NCBI RefSeq assembly: GCF_014196455.1
Contig: NZ_JACIDS010000003.1
Span: 744,001 to 808,000, forward strand
DNA: 64,000 bases
Direction: 5' to 3'
DNA from: Kaistia hirudinis
GTDB taxonomy: Bacteria > Pseudomonadota > Alphaproteobacteria > Rhizobiales > Kaistiaceae
Shown here: positions 1 to 9,843 of the stretch, piece after piece
How the letters are laid out: the number at the start of each line of letters is the position of its first letter
Numbering within the stretch: position 1 is the first letter of the stretch
Position numbers and translations under genes: made by a program
Notes under the pieces: model-generated
Told to the model about the DNA's origin: nothing
Database searches by the model: none
The model's input: the letters and a program-made list of their open reading frames with translations, nothing else

Positions 1-1059
1 ATCGTCCGAGACGGAATAATTGAGCTGCAGCGCCCCCGACAGCGTCGCGCCGGGATCGCGCGTCAGCTCGATCTTGGGCGGCTGGTCGGGCGTCACGAGG
101 AAATTCCAGGCCATCAGCGCGCTGCCGCCGCGATCGATCGCCACGCTGCCATCCTTGCGCAGCACGACGCGCCGCTCGCCGAGCGCCGGCGCCTGCGGCC
201 CCTGCGCCGTGCCCGCAGCCGGGGTCTCCGCCGCTTCGAAGGGCACGTCGGCGCCATCCACCGTCTTCGCCACGACGGCGAGCGCATCATCCTGCGGCAC
301 GCGCACGGTGACCACCGAGCCGAAGGGGATGCGCACGGGCTGCTCGCCGCCCGTCACGCGGGCCGATTCGCCGGTCAGGAAGATCGGCGGGATGCCCGTA
401 TAGGCGGGCGGCGTCACCCAGGCATCGATCCGCGCCGCGATCTCGGCGGCGGGCAAGGTCGGTCGCACCGCGTCACCGATCAATTGCCGGCGATCCGCGC
501 CCGCGGCAAAGAAGGCGACGAAGAGGAGCAGCGGCACGAGGAAGCGCAACGCATAGGGATCGCGCGCATTCATGCCCGGCGACGGCCAGCCGGCCCGGAC
601 GGCACCGAGGCTTTCCACGAGACGCCGCCGGTGCGCGCGCCAGAGCGCGAGCGTCAGCGGATCGTCGGTGTCCTTCAGGCTGTCGTTGAGCGCAACGGCG
701 GGCCGGTGCGGCGCCTGGCTGTGCTCCGCCACGCGGGCGAGGGCCTCGTCGGCGGTCGGTCCGCGGATGCCGCCGAGCCGCAGGACGAGGAACAGCAGGA
801 TGGTACCGAGGAGGCCGAGCAGGGCGAAGCGCGCGAGATCGGGTACGCGCGACCAGAGGCCGAGCCAGGAGAGGATGAGGAAGACGCCGCCCAGCGCGAG
901 GATCGGCACGAGGCGCGGCCAGACGCGCTCGAAGACGAGGGCCAGCCGGGCGCGCTCGATCGCGCGGGCGATCCGTTGCCGCGCCGCGGCTTCGCCGTCC
1001 GACGACACAAGTCGCTGGTCGGCCTCCCGCTTCGCCGCTCCGCCGGCAGGCTCGCTCAT
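1..1059 (-). CDS. DUF4175 / TIGR02302 family membrane protein, N-terminal part (cut by window edge)
   Basis: The first 353 codons are visible; the gene continues past the left edge. The start is the ATG at 1059-1057, reading MSEPAGGAAKREADQ, with a GGAG-type ribosome site about 9 bp upstream. Three hydrophobic stretches are seen: about residues 43-66 (after VFERVWPRLVP), about 72-94, and about 167-185 (RFLVPLLLFVAFFAAG). A soluble, probably periplasmic part follows, containing a DAWVTPPAYTGIPPIFL segment. That arrangement and the position directly downstream of lysA match the TIGR02302/DUF4175 family common beside lysA in Hyphomicrobiales. Its biochemical role is not known to me. Only the family call is made, from context and topology. 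Confidence 0.75.
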   Translation of the reverse strand, partial: MSEPAGGAAKREADQRLVSSDGEAAARQRIARAIERARLALVFERVWPRLVPILALGGVFLILSWLGLWSRVPDLARFALLGLLGTILLFLVLRLGGIRGPTADEALARVAEHSQAPHRPAVALNDSLKDTDDPLTLALWRAHRRRLVESLGAVRAGWPSPGMNARDPYALRFLVPLLLFVAFFAAGADRRQLIGDAVRPTLPAAEIAARIDAWVTPPAYTGIPPIFLTGESARVTGGEQPVRIPFGSVVTVRVPQDDALAVVAKTVDGADVPFEAAETPAAGTAQGPQAPALGERRVVLRKDGSVAIDRGGSALMAWNFLVTPDQPPKIELTRDPGATLSGALQLNYSVSDD

Positions 1060-1166
1060 CCGCGCTCCGTTCGTCCCTCTCGCCGCCCAGCCGATCGGAT
1101 GAACAGTCTACCAACATAGCTGGGTCGGGGCGAGCCCTTCGGCAAGGCGCGCCCCGTCAACCGCCG

Positions 1167-2435
1167 TCAGTCGAGCCAGGGCGCGATCCGGTCCATGCCG
1201 ATGAGATCGTCATAGCTCTGGCGCGGACGCACCACCGCGAAGCGGTCGCCGTCGACCAGCACTTCGGCGGCGAGCGGGCGCGTATTGTAGGTCGAGCCCT
1301 GCACGGCGCCATAGGCGCCGGCGGTCATCACCGCGATCAATTCGCCCGCCTCCAGCCGCGGCATGCCGCGCCCGAGCGCCAGATAGTCGCCCGTCTCGCA
1401 GACGCCGCCGACGACATCGGCCTTGATCCAGGGCGTGTCCTCGGCGGGCAGGCGCACGGGGCGGATGTCGTGATGCGCCTCGTAGAGCGTCGGCCGGATC
1501 AGATCGTTCATGCCGGCATCGACGATCAGGAACGTCTTGGACGTGCCTTCCTTGCGATAGACCACCTCGGAAACGAGGATGCCGGCATTGCCGACGATGG
1601 CCCGGCCAGGCTCGAAGAAGATGCGCGCGCCGAGATTGCCGAGACGCCGCTTGACGATCGCCGCGAAGGCAGCCGGATCGGGCGGCGGCGGATCGTCGAG
1701 GCGATAGGGAATGCCGAGCCCGCCGCCGCAATCGACATGGTCGATTGCGTGTCCGTCCTCACGCAGCGTCGTGACCAGTTCGGCGAGCAGGCCATAGGCC
1801 GTGTCGAACGGCTCCATCTCGGTGATCTGGCTGCCGATATGCATGTCAACGCCGGCAACCCGCAGGCCCGGCAGGCCGGCGGCGCGGGCATAGACGGCGC
1901 GGGCGTCCTGGAACGGAATGCCGAACTTGTTCTCGGCCTTGCCGGTCGTGATCTTGGCGTGCGTCTTGGCGTCGACGTCGGGATTGATGCGGAGCGAGAT
2001 CGTCGCGACCTTGCCCATGGCGGTCGCGATCTCGGAGATGCGGACCAGCTCCGGCTCGGATTCGACATTGAAGCAGCCGATGCCGACCTCGAGCGCCAGC
2101 GCGATCTCGCGCGCCGTCTTGGCAACGCCGGAGAAGACGATCTTGGCCGGTTCGCAGCCGGCGGCGAGCGCGCGGCGAAGCTCACCCTCCGACACGACGT
2201 CGAGGCCGGCGCCCTCCTTCACCAGCGTCCTGAGGATCGCCTGGTTCGAGTTCGCCTTCATCGCATAGCAGATCAGCGTGTCGAAGCCGGCGAAGGCGTC
2301 GCGGAAGACGCGGAAATGGCGGACGAGCGTGGCCGTGGAATAGCAATAGAACGGCGTCCCGACCGCTTCCGCGATCAGGGGGAGCGGCACGTCTTCCGCA
2401 TGGAGCACGCCGTCGCGATAGTCGAAATGGTTCAT
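1167..2435 (-). CDS. lysA: Diaminopimelate decarboxylase
   Basis: This enzyme catalyses the last step of lysine synthesis, decarboxylating meso-diaminopimelate to L-lysine with PLP in the cytoplasm. At 422 residues it has the usual length. Family signatures are the PLP-lysine segment CYAMKANSNQAIL, the HIGSQI motif, the glycine loop CGGGLGIPY for phosphate binding, and the C-terminal CETGD motif of the active-site cysteine. The start was placed at ATG 2435 (MNHFDYRDG) because the 21 extra upstream codons are Arg/Cys-rich and unlike the family. The LptM-like lipoprotein and argH lie upstream on the same strand and a DUF4175 gene downstream, a conserved alphaproteobacterial order that suggests co-transcription. 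Confidence 0.95.
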   Translation of the reverse strand: MNHFDYRDGVLHAEDVPLPLIAEAVGTPFYCYSTATLVRHFRVFRDAFAGFDTLICYAMKANSNQAILRTLVKEGAGLDVVSEGELRRALAAGCEPAKIVFSGVAKTAREIALALEVGIGCFNVESEPELVRISEIATAMGKVATISLRINPDVDAKTHAKITTGKAENKFGIPFQDARAVYARAAGLPGLRVAGVDMHIGSQITEMEPFDTAYGLLAELVTTLREDGHAIDHVDCGGGLGIPYRLDDPPPPDPAAFAAIVKRRLGNLGARIFFEPGRAIVGNAGILVSEVVYRKEGTSKTFLIVDAGMNDLIRPTLYEAHHDIRPVRLPAEDTPWIKADVVGGVCETGDYLALGRGMPRLEAGELIAVMTAGAYGAVQGSTYNTRPLAAEVLVDGDRFAVVRPRQSYDDLIGMDRIAPWLD

Positions 2436-2572
2436 GGGAGCTTCTCGAATCCCGCACGGCGGCTCGCATGCGCCTGTCCGCGCCATGCGGACGCGCATGC
2501 CTTCCGATGACGGATCGAAGAGAAAAGTTCAAGCGCCGCGCAAAGAGCGCGGCAAGGTTCAGAACGCCGCGC

Positions 2573-2842
2573 TCAGAGCAGCTTGTCGATCCACAATTTC
2601 TTGTCGGGGCGCAGCGGAACGGAGGTGTCGACCTTCTCGCCGCGTTTCGCGGCCTCGGCCGCTTCCGTCGCCTGGATGCCGCCGGGCGGCGGCTCGGGCG
2701 GTCCCTTGACGCCGCAGCCGGCGAGCGCGAGGGCGGCAAGGATGAGGGCGGTGCGGGTCGCGGCGGCCAAGATCGGCAACTCCAAGGTCGGCAAGTCCAA
2801 AGTCGGCGAAGGCTGGGGCTCGTCGGTGCGGCAGGCCATCAT
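2573..2842 (-). CDS. lptM: Small lipoprotein of the LptM (YifL) type
   Basis: A protein of about 89 residues with a hydrophobic stretch (TRTALILAALALAGC) ending in a lipobox LAGC. It is followed by GVKGPPEPPPGG, the GxKGPxxxPP start typical of LptM/YifL lipoproteins, which assist maturation of the LptDE outer-membrane LPS translocon. The rest is short, charged and ends in KKLWIDKLL. The start is uncertain. Tandem ATGs at 2842 and 2839 are the first after the argH stop, but neither has a clear ribosome site, and an internal TTG closer to the signal sequence is possible. It sits 28 bp downstream of argH and upstream of lysA, the usual place for this lipoprotein in Hyphomicrobiales. Confidence 0.7.
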   Translation of the reverse strand: MMACRTDEPQPSPTLDLPTLELPILAAATRTALILAALALAGCGVKGPPEPPPGGIQATEAAEAAKRGEKVDTSVPLRPDKKLWIDKLL

Positions 2843-2870
2843 AGCGGATCGCGGCCTGCCGTCACCCCTC

Positions 2871-4271
2871 TTAGCTGCGCCGCGCAGCTTCCCGTGCGAG
2901 CGCGCGCTGCCAGCGTTTCGCCTGGGCGCGGACATTCTTCGGCGAGGTGCCGCCATAGCTGGTGCGGCTCTTCACGGACTTGTCCACCGTGAGCACCGAA
3001 TAGACCGCATCCGTGATCGCGCCGTGCACCGCCTGCATGTCGGCGAGCGGCATGCGGTTGAGCTCGACGCCGCGCTCCGCCGCGATCGCGACGATGCGGC
3101 CCGTGACGTGATGGGCGTCGCGGAAGGGCAGGCCGGCGACGCGCACCAGCCAGTCGGCGAGGTCGGTCGCGGTCGAGAAGCCCGATCCAGCCGCCTTCTT
3201 CAGGTTCGCCGCTTCCGGCTCCAGGTCGCGGACCATGCCGGTCGTGGCGGCGATGACCAGTTCCAGGCTCTCGAACGCGTCGAAAGCCTGTTCCTTGTCC
3301 TCCTGCATGTCCTTCTGATAGGCGAGCGGCAGCCCCTTCATGACGATCTTCAGCGCCGTCTCGGCGCCGATGATGCGTCCTGTCTTGGCGCGCACCAGCT
3401 CCGCCGCGTCGGGATTGCGCTTCTGCGGCATGATCGAGGAGCCGGTCGTGAACTTGTCCGAGAGGCGGACGAAGCGGAACTGCGCCGAGGACCAGATCAC
3501 GATCTCCTCGGCGAAGCGCGACAGATGGATCGCGCAGAGGCTCGCGGCCGAAAGCGTCTCGATGGCGAAATCGCGATCGGAGACGCTGTCGAGCGAATTG
3601 GCCGTCGGCCGGTCGAAGCCGAGCGCCGCGCTGGTCGCGAAGCGGTCGATCGGGAACGAGGTCCCGGCCAGCGCGGCGGCGCCGAGCGGGTTCTCGTTGA
3701 GGCGCTTCCGCGCATCCTGGAAGCGGCCGCGATCGCGCGCAATCATCTCGACATAGGCGAGGAGATGATGGCCGAAGGTCACCGGCTGCGCGCTCTGGAG
3801 ATGGGTGAACCCCGGCATGACCTGGCCGGCATGGGCGAAGGCCTTGTCGGCGAGCACGACCTGCAGCTCATGCAGCGCGGCGTCGACGCCGTCGATCACG
3901 TCGCGGACATAGAGACGGAAATCGGTCGCGACCTGGTCGTTGCGCGAGCGGGCCGTGTGCAGCCGCCCGGCCGCATCGCCGATCAGTTCCTTGAGGCGCG
4001 ATTCGATATTGAGATGGATATCCTCGAGCGCACGCGAGAACTTGAACGATCCGTCCTCGATTTCTCGCAGGATCGTGTCTAGACCCTCCCGGATCTTTTC
4101 GGCATCGTCCGCGCCGATGATCCCCTGGGCCGCCAGCATGGCGGCATGGGCCTTGGAGCCTTCTATGTCCTGACGGTAGAGCTTCCGGTCGAAATCGATC
4201 GACGCGTTGATCTCTTCCATGATCGCGGCCGGTCCTTCGGAGAAGCGGCCGCCCCACATCGAATTGCTCAT
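2871..4271 (-). CDS. argH: Argininosuccinate lyase
   Basis: Cleaves argininosuccinate to arginine and fumarate, the final arginine biosynthetic step, in the cytoplasm. The protein is 466 residues, the normal family length. It has the N-terminal MWGGRF motif, the [13 protein letters not shown] segment, and the fumarase/lyase-superfamily signature [12 protein letters not shown]. The start was set at ATG 4271 ([10 protein letters not shown]), where the family begins, rather than seven codons upstream. A tlpA-type gene is divergent only 33 bp away, so the two promoters must overlap or lie inside the coding ends. The lipoprotein and lysA follow on the same strand. Confidence 0.97.
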   Translation of the reverse strand: MSNSMWGGRFSEGPAAIMEEINASIDFDRKLYRQDIEGSKAHAAMLAAQGIIGADDAEKIREGLDTILREIEDGSFKFSRALEDIHLNIESRLKELIGDAAGRLHTARSRNDQVATDFRLYVRDVIDGVDAALHELQVVLADKAFAHAGQVMPGFTHLQSAQPVTFGHHLLAYVEMIARDRGRFQDARKRLNENPLGAAALAGTSFPIDRFATSAALGFDRPTANSLDSVSDRDFAIETLSAASLCAIHLSRFAEEIVIWSSAQFRFVRLSDKFTTGSSIMPQKRNPDAAELVRAKTGRIIGAETALKIVMKGLPLAYQKDMQEDKEQAFDAFESLELVIAATTGMVRDLEPEAANLKKAAGSGFSTATDLADWLVRVAGLPFRDAHHVTGRIVAIAAERGVELNRMPLADMQAVHGAITDAVYSVLTVDKSVKSRTSYGGTSPKNVRAQAKRWQRALAREAARRS

Positions 4272-4304
4272 GACCCCTCGAAACCTCTTCAAAGGCGGGA
4301 CGAT

Positions 4305-4979
4305 ATGAACGAAGCGCGCGGCGAGACGCGATCGGGAAAGACGCGACTTTGGCCGGTGCTGGCGCTCGCCGCGGTCCTCGGGATCGCGGCAGGAGTTGCG
4401 GTGCTATACGTGAGGGGAGGCTTGGATGGCAATCTCGCCGCATCCGGCGGCGCGGATTGTGCGCCGGCCGTGAAGGCGGCGGGCCTGCTGGCGCCGCTCG
4501 CGCGCGGCGAGGTCGCCGCCTTCCAGATCGCGACCGAGCCCGTTTCGCTCGCCTCCCTCGCCTTCGAGAAGGCCGACGGGGCCAAGGCGACCCTTGCCGA
4601 TTATGCCGGCAAGACCGTGCTCCTCAATCTCTGGGCGACGTGGTGCGCGCCCTGCCGCAAGGAGATGCCGGCGCTCGACTCGCTCGAGGCCGCGGAAGGT
4701 GGCGCCGATTTCGCCGTGGTGCCGGTCTCGATCGACACCCAGGGCGCGGAGAAGCCGAAGGCGTTCCTCGCCGAGATCGGCGTCAAGGCGCTGCCGCTCT
4801 ATGCCGATCCGTCGACGAAGATCTTCCGCGATCTCAAGTCGAACGCGATGGCCGTCGGCCTGCCGACCACGGTGCTGGTCGACCGCAAGGGCTGCGCCCT
4901 CGGCGTCATGTCCGGCCCGGCCGAATGGGATTCGGAGGATGCCAAGGCGCTGATCACGGCGGCAAAGAGCGGCGCGTGA
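4305..4979 (+). CDS. tlpA: TlpA-family membrane-anchored thiol:disulfide oxidoreductase
   Basis: A 224-residue protein with one N-terminal membrane anchor (about residues 14-37) and a periplasmic thioredoxin-like domain. The redox motif [13 protein letters not shown] places the active cysteines at 114 and 117. TlpA proteins keep periplasmic cysteines reduced, for example for cytochrome oxidase or cytochrome c maturation. Extra cysteines at 52 and near the C-terminus (KGCALG) could form a disulfide, as in rhizobial TlpA. The start is ATG 4305 ([10 protein letters not shown]), with a GGCGGGA stretch upstream; the open frame further upstream runs into argH. It is transcribed divergently from argH, an arrangement seen in related genomes. 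Confidence 0.85.
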   Translation: MNEARGETRSGKTRLWPVLALAAVLGIAAGVAVLYVRGGLDGNLAASGGADCAPAVKAAGLLAPLARGEVAAFQIATEPVSLASLAFEKADGAKATLADYAGKTVLLNLWATWCAPCRKEMPALDSLEAAEGGADFAVVPVSIDTQGAEKPKAFLAEIGVKALPLYADPSTKIFRDLKSNAMAVGLPTTVLVDRKGCALGVMSGPAEWDSEDAKALITAAKSGA

Positions 4980-5047
4980 GGGCCTGACATCCGGCGCGCT
5001 CGTCTTCGCCTCCTCGGAGCGGCGAAGGGAAGGCCGTCTGCGACCGC

Positions 5048-6217
5048 CTATGTCCGTTCGCGCAGGGCGACGAGAAGGATCGTTGCGAGGCCCGTGAGCA
5101 GCGTTCCGCCGAGCGCGGGCGGCCAGAGGCCGAGCGTGATGAAGGGCGCGACGAGCGCTGTGCCCGCTGCCGCCGTGCTCAGGATGCCGGCGACGACGAG
5201 AGCCGCGCCGCGCGAATGATCGCCCTCGGCGGCGATGATCGCCTGATGGAAGCCGACCGGGCCGCGAATGCCGAAGCCGAGATTTACGAAGATCCACACG
5301 CCGATCACGACGACGAGGCTCGTGCCGCCCGCGAGCGCGTAGAGCAGGATCAGCAGGAAGGCCGCCGCCAGCATGGACGTGCCGCTGAGGATGGTCCTTT
5401 CGGTGCCGAAACGATCCGCGAGACGGCTCGACAGATTGGCGCCCACGATGAAGGCGACGATGCCGACCACCTGCATGACCACGAATTCGCTGATGCCGAG
5501 GCCGAGCGGGCCGGTGATCACCGCCGGTGCGGCGAAGACGAACACCAGCAGCCCGCCGAGCGCCAGGGACTGGCTGAGCGCATAGCGCAGGAAGCGGCGG
5601 CTGCGGAGTATGGTCCAGTAGGTCTGGTGCCGCTGCACGGCCTCGGTGCGGGCCGGCAGGGTGCGCGCCAGCGCCGCGAGCACGAGCGTCAGCACGAGGC
5701 CGAGGCCGCCGAGCACGAAGAACGAGGTTTCCCAGCCGCCGAGCGTCAGCAGATAGGCGCCGGCGATCGGCGCGAGCGCCGGGGCCAGCGCCTCGATCGA
5801 TCCGAGCCGGCCGATCGCTGCGGCAGCCCGGTCCTCGGCAAAGATCCCCTTGATGAAGCCCGGCGCGAAGACGGCCGGCCCGGCGCCGAACGCGCCCTGC
5901 GCCAGGCGGAACGCGATCAGCCATTCCATGGACGGCGCCAGCGTCGCGGCGATCGAGGCCAGCGTGAACAGGCCGAGCGACCAGATCATCAGGCGCCGCG
6001 GATCGTGACGCGCACCGAGCTCGCCGAACGTGATCAGGCCGACCAGCGTGCCCACCGCATAGGCGGCGAGCACCATCTGGGCCTTTTCGATCGAGCTGCC
6101 CAGAGCTTCCGGCAGGCTCGGAACGGCCGGCAGGACCAGATCGGTTCCGGCGATGCCGAGAATGGTCGATGCGGCGACGAGGCCGAACAGGGCGTGGGGA
6201 TTGAGATTCCGGGTCAT
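5048..6217 (-). CDS. MFS multidrug efflux transporter, Bcr/CflA-like
   Basis: A 389-residue hydrophobic protein with about 12 predicted membrane spans. The sequence after helix 1 (TDLVLPAVPSLPEAL) and the loop 2-3 motif GELGARHDPRRLMIWSL, a form of the MFS motif GxLaDrxGrr, resemble the Bcr/CflA drug-resistance group of proton-driven antiporters. The substrate cannot be read from sequence. It is convergent with tlpA and lies downstream of the hydroxybutyryl-CoA dehydrogenase gene on the same strand, but about 68 bp and unrelated function argue against a tight operon. Confidence 0.8.
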   Translation of the reverse strand: MTRNLNPHALFGLVAASTILGIAGTDLVLPAVPSLPEALGSSIEKAQMVLAAYAVGTLVGLITFGELGARHDPRRLMIWSLGLFTLASIAATLAPSMEWLIAFRLAQGAFGAGPAVFAPGFIKGIFAEDRAAAAIGRLGSIEALAPALAPIAGAYLLTLGGWETSFFVLGGLGLVLTLVLAALARTLPARTEAVQRHQTYWTILRSRRFLRYALSQSLALGGLLVFVFAAPAVITGPLGLGISEFVVMQVVGIVAFIVGANLSSRLADRFGTERTILSGTSMLAAAFLLILLYALAGGTSLVVVIGVWIFVNLGFGIRGPVGFHQAIIAAEGDHSRGAALVVAGILSTAAAGTALVAPFITLGLWPPALGGTLLTGLATILLVALRERT

Positions 6218-6284
6218 GATGCCCGGTTCCTACCACCGCGTGCGGGGAGGGCAAAGCGCTCCCGGCCGGGCCTTGCGGCGATTC

Positions 6285-7166
6285 TTACCGCGTCGGAACC
6301 GGGTGTTCGCCGCGATAGTCGTAGAAGCCGCGCTGCGTCTTGCGGCCGAGCCAGCCGGCCTCGACATATTTCACCAGCAGCGGGCAGGGGCGGTACTTCG
6401 AATCGGCCAGCCCGTCATGCAGCACCTGCATGATCGAAAGGCACGTATCGAGGCCGATGAAGTCGGCGAGCTGGAGCGGACCCATCGGGTGGTTGGCGCC
6501 GAGCCGCATCGCCGTGTCGATCGCCTCGACCGACCCGACGCCCTCATAGAGCACGTAGATCGCCTCGTTGATCATCGGCAGCAGGATGCGGTTGACGATG
6601 AAGCCCGGGAAATCCTCCGAGACGGTCACCGTCTTGCCGAGCGCCGCGACATAGGCCTTGGCCGCGTTGAAGGTCTCATCCCCGGTCGCGATGCCGCGGA
6701 TCAGCTCGACGAGCTGCATGACCGGCACCGGGTTCATGAAGTGGATGCCGATGAAGCGCTCCGGCCGGTCGCTGGCCGCGGCGAGGCGCGTAATCGAGAT
6801 CGACGAGGTGTTGGTCGCGATCATCGCCTCGGGCTTCAGGACCGGGCAGACGGTCGCGAAGATCTTGCGCTTGACCTGCTCGTCCTCCGTCGCCGCCTCG
6901 ATCACGAGGTCGCAGGTGCCGAGTTCGTCGACCGCGATCGCCGGCTTGACGCGGGCAAGCGCCGCCTTGCGGTCATCCTCCGAGATGCGGCCGGAATGCA
7001 CCTGGCGGGTCAGATTGCCATCGATCGTGGCGAGGCCCTTGCGGACCCGCTCCTCGGCAATGTCGTAGACGAACACATCGAGGCCCGCGAGGGCGCTGAC
7101 GTGGGCAATGCCGTTGCCCATCTGCCCGGCACCGATGACGCCGATCGTCGAAATCGCATTGCTCAT
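6285..7166 (-). CDS. 3-hydroxybutyryl-CoA dehydrogenase
   Basis: A 293-residue NAD(P)-dependent dehydrogenase interconverting acetoacetyl-CoA and 3-hydroxybutyryl-CoA. The Rossmann motif [14 protein letters not shown] is at the N-terminus. Then come TNTSSISIT, the active-site region [13 protein letters not shown] with the catalytic His, and the C-terminal domain with [18 protein letters not shown] and [16 protein letters not shown]. The start was put at ATG 7166 ([10 protein letters not shown]), six codons inside the longest frame. EtfA/EtfB are encoded upstream on the same strand with a repeat relic between. That context fits fatty-acid or hydroxybutyrate oxidation feeding electrons to ETF. 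Gene symbols (hbdA, mmgB, paaH) vary, so none is given. Confidence 0.9.
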   Translation of the reverse strand: MSNAISTIGVIGAGQMGNGIAHVSALAGLDVFVYDIAEERVRKGLATIDGNLTRQVHSGRISEDDRKAALARVKPAIAVDELGTCDLVIEAATEDEQVKRKIFATVCPVLKPEAMIATNTSSISITRLAAASDRPERFIGIHFMNPVPVMQLVELIRGIATGDETFNAAKAYVAALGKTVTVSEDFPGFIVNRILLPMINEAIYVLYEGVGSVEAIDTAMRLGANHPMGPLQLADFIGLDTCLSIMQVLHDGLADSKYRPCPLLVKYVEAGWLGRKTQRGFYDYRGEHPVPTR

Positions 7167-7210
7167 GGTCGTGACGGATCCCATCCGATCAAGCCTTACG
7201 GAGACGGCAA

Positions 7211-7261
7211 TCTAGAAGGTTTTCATGCGAAGGGGAAACCGCTTCGCATGAAGAATGCGTG
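7211..7261. repeat. RIME-like intergenic repeat relic
   Basis: This stretch lies between etfA and the hydroxybutyryl-CoA dehydrogenase gene. It holds TCTAGA, then GGTTTTC, an inverted repeat ATGCGAAG (7225-7232) / CTTCGCAT (7242-7249), then GAAGAATGCG. It is a degenerate version of the element after mntH at 50836. RIME elements (rhizobium-specific intergenic mosaic elements) are described from rhizobia. Assignment is by pattern only. Confidence 0.5.
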
Positions 7262-7325
7262 GGATGGCGACGAATGTCCGATCGGCTGCAACGGGGCGTT
7301 GCAGCGGCGGCGCCAGACGCCGTCG

Positions 7326-8261
7326 CTATGGCTTGAGCGCTTCGACCAGGGCCGGGACCGCGGTGAAGAGATCGTCGACGAGGCCGAAATCGGCGACCTG
7401 GAAGATCGGCGCTTCCGGATCCTTGTTAATCGCGACGATCACCTTCGAATCTTTCATGCCGGCGAGGTGCTGGATCGCCCCGGAAATGCCGACCGCGACA
7501 TAGAGCTCGGGGGCCACGACCTTGCCGGTCTGGCCGACCTGGAGGTCGTTGCCGGCATAGCCCGCGTCCACCGCGGCCCGCGAAGCGCCAATGGCGGCCT
7601 TCAGGCTATCGGCGAGCGGCGTGATCACCTCCGCGAACTTCTCCGCTGAGCCGAGCGCGCGTCCGCCCGAGACGATGACGCGGGCGCTCGACAGCTCCGG
7701 CCGCTCGGACACCGAGAGATCGGCGCCGACAAAGGCGGAGAGATGGATGTCGTCGGTCGCCGCGACCGTCTCGATCGACGCCGCACCGCCGGAAGGCGCC
7801 GGCGGGAAGGCGGCGATGCGGACCGTGATCACCTTCGTGGCGTCGCGCGAGCGTACCGTCTCGATCGCATTGCCGGCATAGATCGGCCGCTCGAACGTAT
7901 CGGGCGCGACGATCCGCGTGATGTCGGACAGCTGCATGACGTCGAGCAGGGCCGCCACGCGCGGCAGCACGTTCTTGCCGCTCGACGTCGCCGGCGCGAC
8001 GATCGCGTCATAATCGGCCGCCAGCGACAGGATGAGCGCCGCCACCGGCTCGGCGCGGCGATGGGCGAGCGCCTCGTCGTCCGCGAGCAGCACCTTGCCG
8101 ACGCCCGCGAGCGTCGCGGCGGCTTCGGCGGCCGGACGGCTCGCCAAACCGGCGACGAGGATGTCGACCGGGGCGCCGAGTTCCAGCGCGGCGGTCAGCG
8201 CGCGCGCCGTCGCCTCGTTGAGGCTCTTGTCGTCATGTTCGGCGAGAAGAAGCGTTGCCAT
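7326..8261 (-). CDS. etfA: Electron transfer flavoprotein alpha subunit
   Basis: A 311-residue FAD-binding subunit of the ETF heterodimer, which collects electrons from acyl-CoA and other dehydrogenases and passes them to ETF:ubiquinone oxidoreductase. The C-terminal FAD domain shows [12 protein letters not shown], the [11 protein letters not shown] segment, [29 protein letters not shown] and [16 protein letters not shown], all ETF-alpha signatures. The N-terminal half is the variable alpha/beta domain. It begins 1 bp after the etfB stop, so the two are surely co-transcribed and probably translationally linked. Confidence 0.96.
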   Translation of the reverse strand: MATLLLAEHDDKSLNEATARALTAALELGAPVDILVAGLASRPAAEAAATLAGVGKVLLADDEALAHRRAEPVAALILSLAADYDAIVAPATSSGKNVLPRVAALLDVMQLSDITRIVAPDTFERPIYAGNAIETVRSRDATKVITVRIAAFPPAPSGGAASIETVAATDDIHLSAFVGADLSVSERPELSSARVIVSGGRALGSAEKFAEVITPLADSLKAAIGASRAAVDAGYAGNDLQVGQTGKVVAPELYVAVGISGAIQHLAGMKDSKVIVAINKDPEAPIFQVADFGLVDDLFTAVPALVEALKP

Positions 8262-8262
8262 G

Positions 8263-9012
8263 TCAGATTACTCCCGCTTCCCTGAGCTTGCCGACGAGTT
8301 CGGCGGCCGAGCCGACCTTGATGCCGGCGCCGCGCTTCGCCGGCTCGTCGATCTTGAGCACCTCGAGGCGGGGGGTGATGTCGACGCCGAGCGCTTCCGG
8401 GCTCGTCTCGTCGAGCGGCTTCTTCTTGGCCTTCATGATGTTGGGCAGCGAGGCGTAGCGCGGCTCGTTGAGGCGCAGATCCGTGGTGACCACGGCCGGC
8501 AGCTTGAGCCGCAGCGTCTCGGCGCCGCCGTCGATCTCGCGCGTCACCTCGGCGCTGCCATCGGCGAGCACGAGTTTGGAGGCGAAGGTCGCCTGCGGCC
8601 AGCCGAGCAGGGCGGCCAGCATCTGGCCGGTCTGGTTGCTGTCGTCGTCGATCGCCTGCTTGCCGAGGATGACGAGATCGGGCTTTTCGTTGCCGATCAC
8701 CGCCTTCAGCAGCTTGGCGACCGCCAGCGGCTCGATCCGTGCGGCGTCGGTCTTCACCAGGATGCCGCGGTCGGCGCCCATGGCAAGGCCGGTGCGCAGC
8801 GTCTCGGACGATTTCTCGCCGCCGACCGACACAACGATCACTTCGCTCGCGCCGCCCGCTTCCTTGATGCGGAGCGCCTCCTCGACGGCGATCTCGCAGA
8901 ACGGGTTCATCGCCATCTTCACATTGGCGAGATCGACTCCCGTCCCGTCCGCCTTGACGCGGATCTTCACATTCGCGTCGACGACCCGCTTCACGGGCAC
9001 CAGTATCTTCAT
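8263..9012 (-). CDS. etfB: Electron transfer flavoprotein beta subunit
   Basis: A 249-residue AMP-binding partner of EtfA. It has the N-terminal [20 protein letters not shown], the ETF-beta signature around [21 protein letters not shown], and the segment [21 protein letters not shown] found in this family. Length is normal. It is the first gene of the etfBA pair. The rhomboid and PduO-type genes lie further upstream on the same strand, separated by about 100 bp, so a promoter in 9013-9113 is likely, but no clear -35/-10 was picked out. Confidence 0.96.
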   Translation of the reverse strand: MKILVPVKRVVDANVKIRVKADGTGVDLANVKMAMNPFCEIAVEEALRIKEAGGASEVIVVSVGGEKSSETLRTGLAMGADRGILVKTDAARIEPLAVAKLLKAVIGNEKPDLVILGKQAIDDDSNQTGQMLAALLGWPQATFASKLVLADGSAEVTREIDGGAETLRLKLPAVVTTDLRLNEPRYASLPNIMKAKKKPLDETSPEALGVDITPRLEVLKIDEPAKRGAGIKVGSAAELVGKLREAGVI

Positions 9013-9113
9013 CTCGGAGCGGTTCCCTGTCGCACTCTGTCAGCAAAATCCCGGCCGGGACCGTATCGATGACGTGCGGATATTTCAACGCGCGGCGCGC
9101 AATCCGGAATGGT

Positions 9114-9833
9114 TCAAACGACCGGTTCGGCGGCGATGAGCTCCGGTTCCTCCCGCGACAGCAGCGGAACGCCGCGCCGGCGCATCACCAGAATGAGCAG
9201 CGCGCCGGTGACGAGACCGCCGAGATGCGCCGCCCAGGAGATTTCGCCGGGCGGGCCGAACAGGAAATTATAGATCTGCAGCAGGATCCAGAAGCCGAGC
9301 ACCCAGATGGTGCGCAGGCGCAGCGGAATGCGGAACAGCAGCAGGATCCAGATCTTGACGCGCGGATGCAGCAGGAAATAGGCCGCGATGACGCCGGCGA
9401 CCGAACTCGACGCGCCGATCAGCGCGAGGTCGGAATTGGGCGCGACGGCGACATGGGCGAGGCCGCCGCCCACCGCGCAGAGGAAATAGAAGATCAGGAA
9501 GCGGACATGGCCGATCGCGTCCTCGACATTGTCGCCGAAGACCCAGAGGAACAGCATGTTGCCGGTGAGATGCCAGATATCGCCGTGCAGGAAGCTCGAC
9601 GTGACGAAGGTCATCCATTCCGGCGCATGGAAGACGCCGGGTGTTCGGATATGCACGCCCGTCAGCGTCGAGGGAATGAGCCCGAACGACATGACCGATG
9701 CGGCCTCGGCGTCCGCGTTGCCGCCGCGCTGATAGAGCAGGAAGACTAGGATGTTGATGACGACGAGGCCACGCGTCGCCCAAGGGAAGCGGATATATTT
9801 CAGCGGGTTCTGATCATGGAGCGGAACGAACAT
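9114..9833 (-). CDS. Rhomboid family intramembrane serine protease
   Basis: A 239-residue polytopic membrane protein. Rhomboid landmarks are HLTGNMLFLWVFGDN in the second helix (His88, Asn92), the nucleophile region GASSSVAGV with Ser142, and SWAAHLGGLVTG with the catalytic His203. Ser/His intramembrane proteolysis is therefore possible. The usual GxSG is GASS here, so the glycine after the nucleophile is a serine. Start ATG 9833 (MFVPLHDQNP) was chosen because the longer frame overlaps the upstream adenosyltransferase gene; the gap is then 10 bp and the two genes look like one transcript. Confidence 0.85.
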   Translation of the reverse strand: MFVPLHDQNPLKYIRFPWATRGLVVINILVFLLYQRGGNADAEAASVMSFGLIPSTLTGVHIRTPGVFHAPEWMTFVTSSFLHGDIWHLTGNMLFLWVFGDNVEDAIGHVRFLIFYFLCAVGGGLAHVAVAPNSDLALIGASSSVAGVIAAYFLLHPRVKIWILLLFRIPLRLRTIWVLGFWILLQIYNFLFGPPGEISWAAHLGGLVTGALLILVMRRRGVPLLSREEPELIAAEPVV

Positions 9834-9843
9834 CCGGCCTCGT

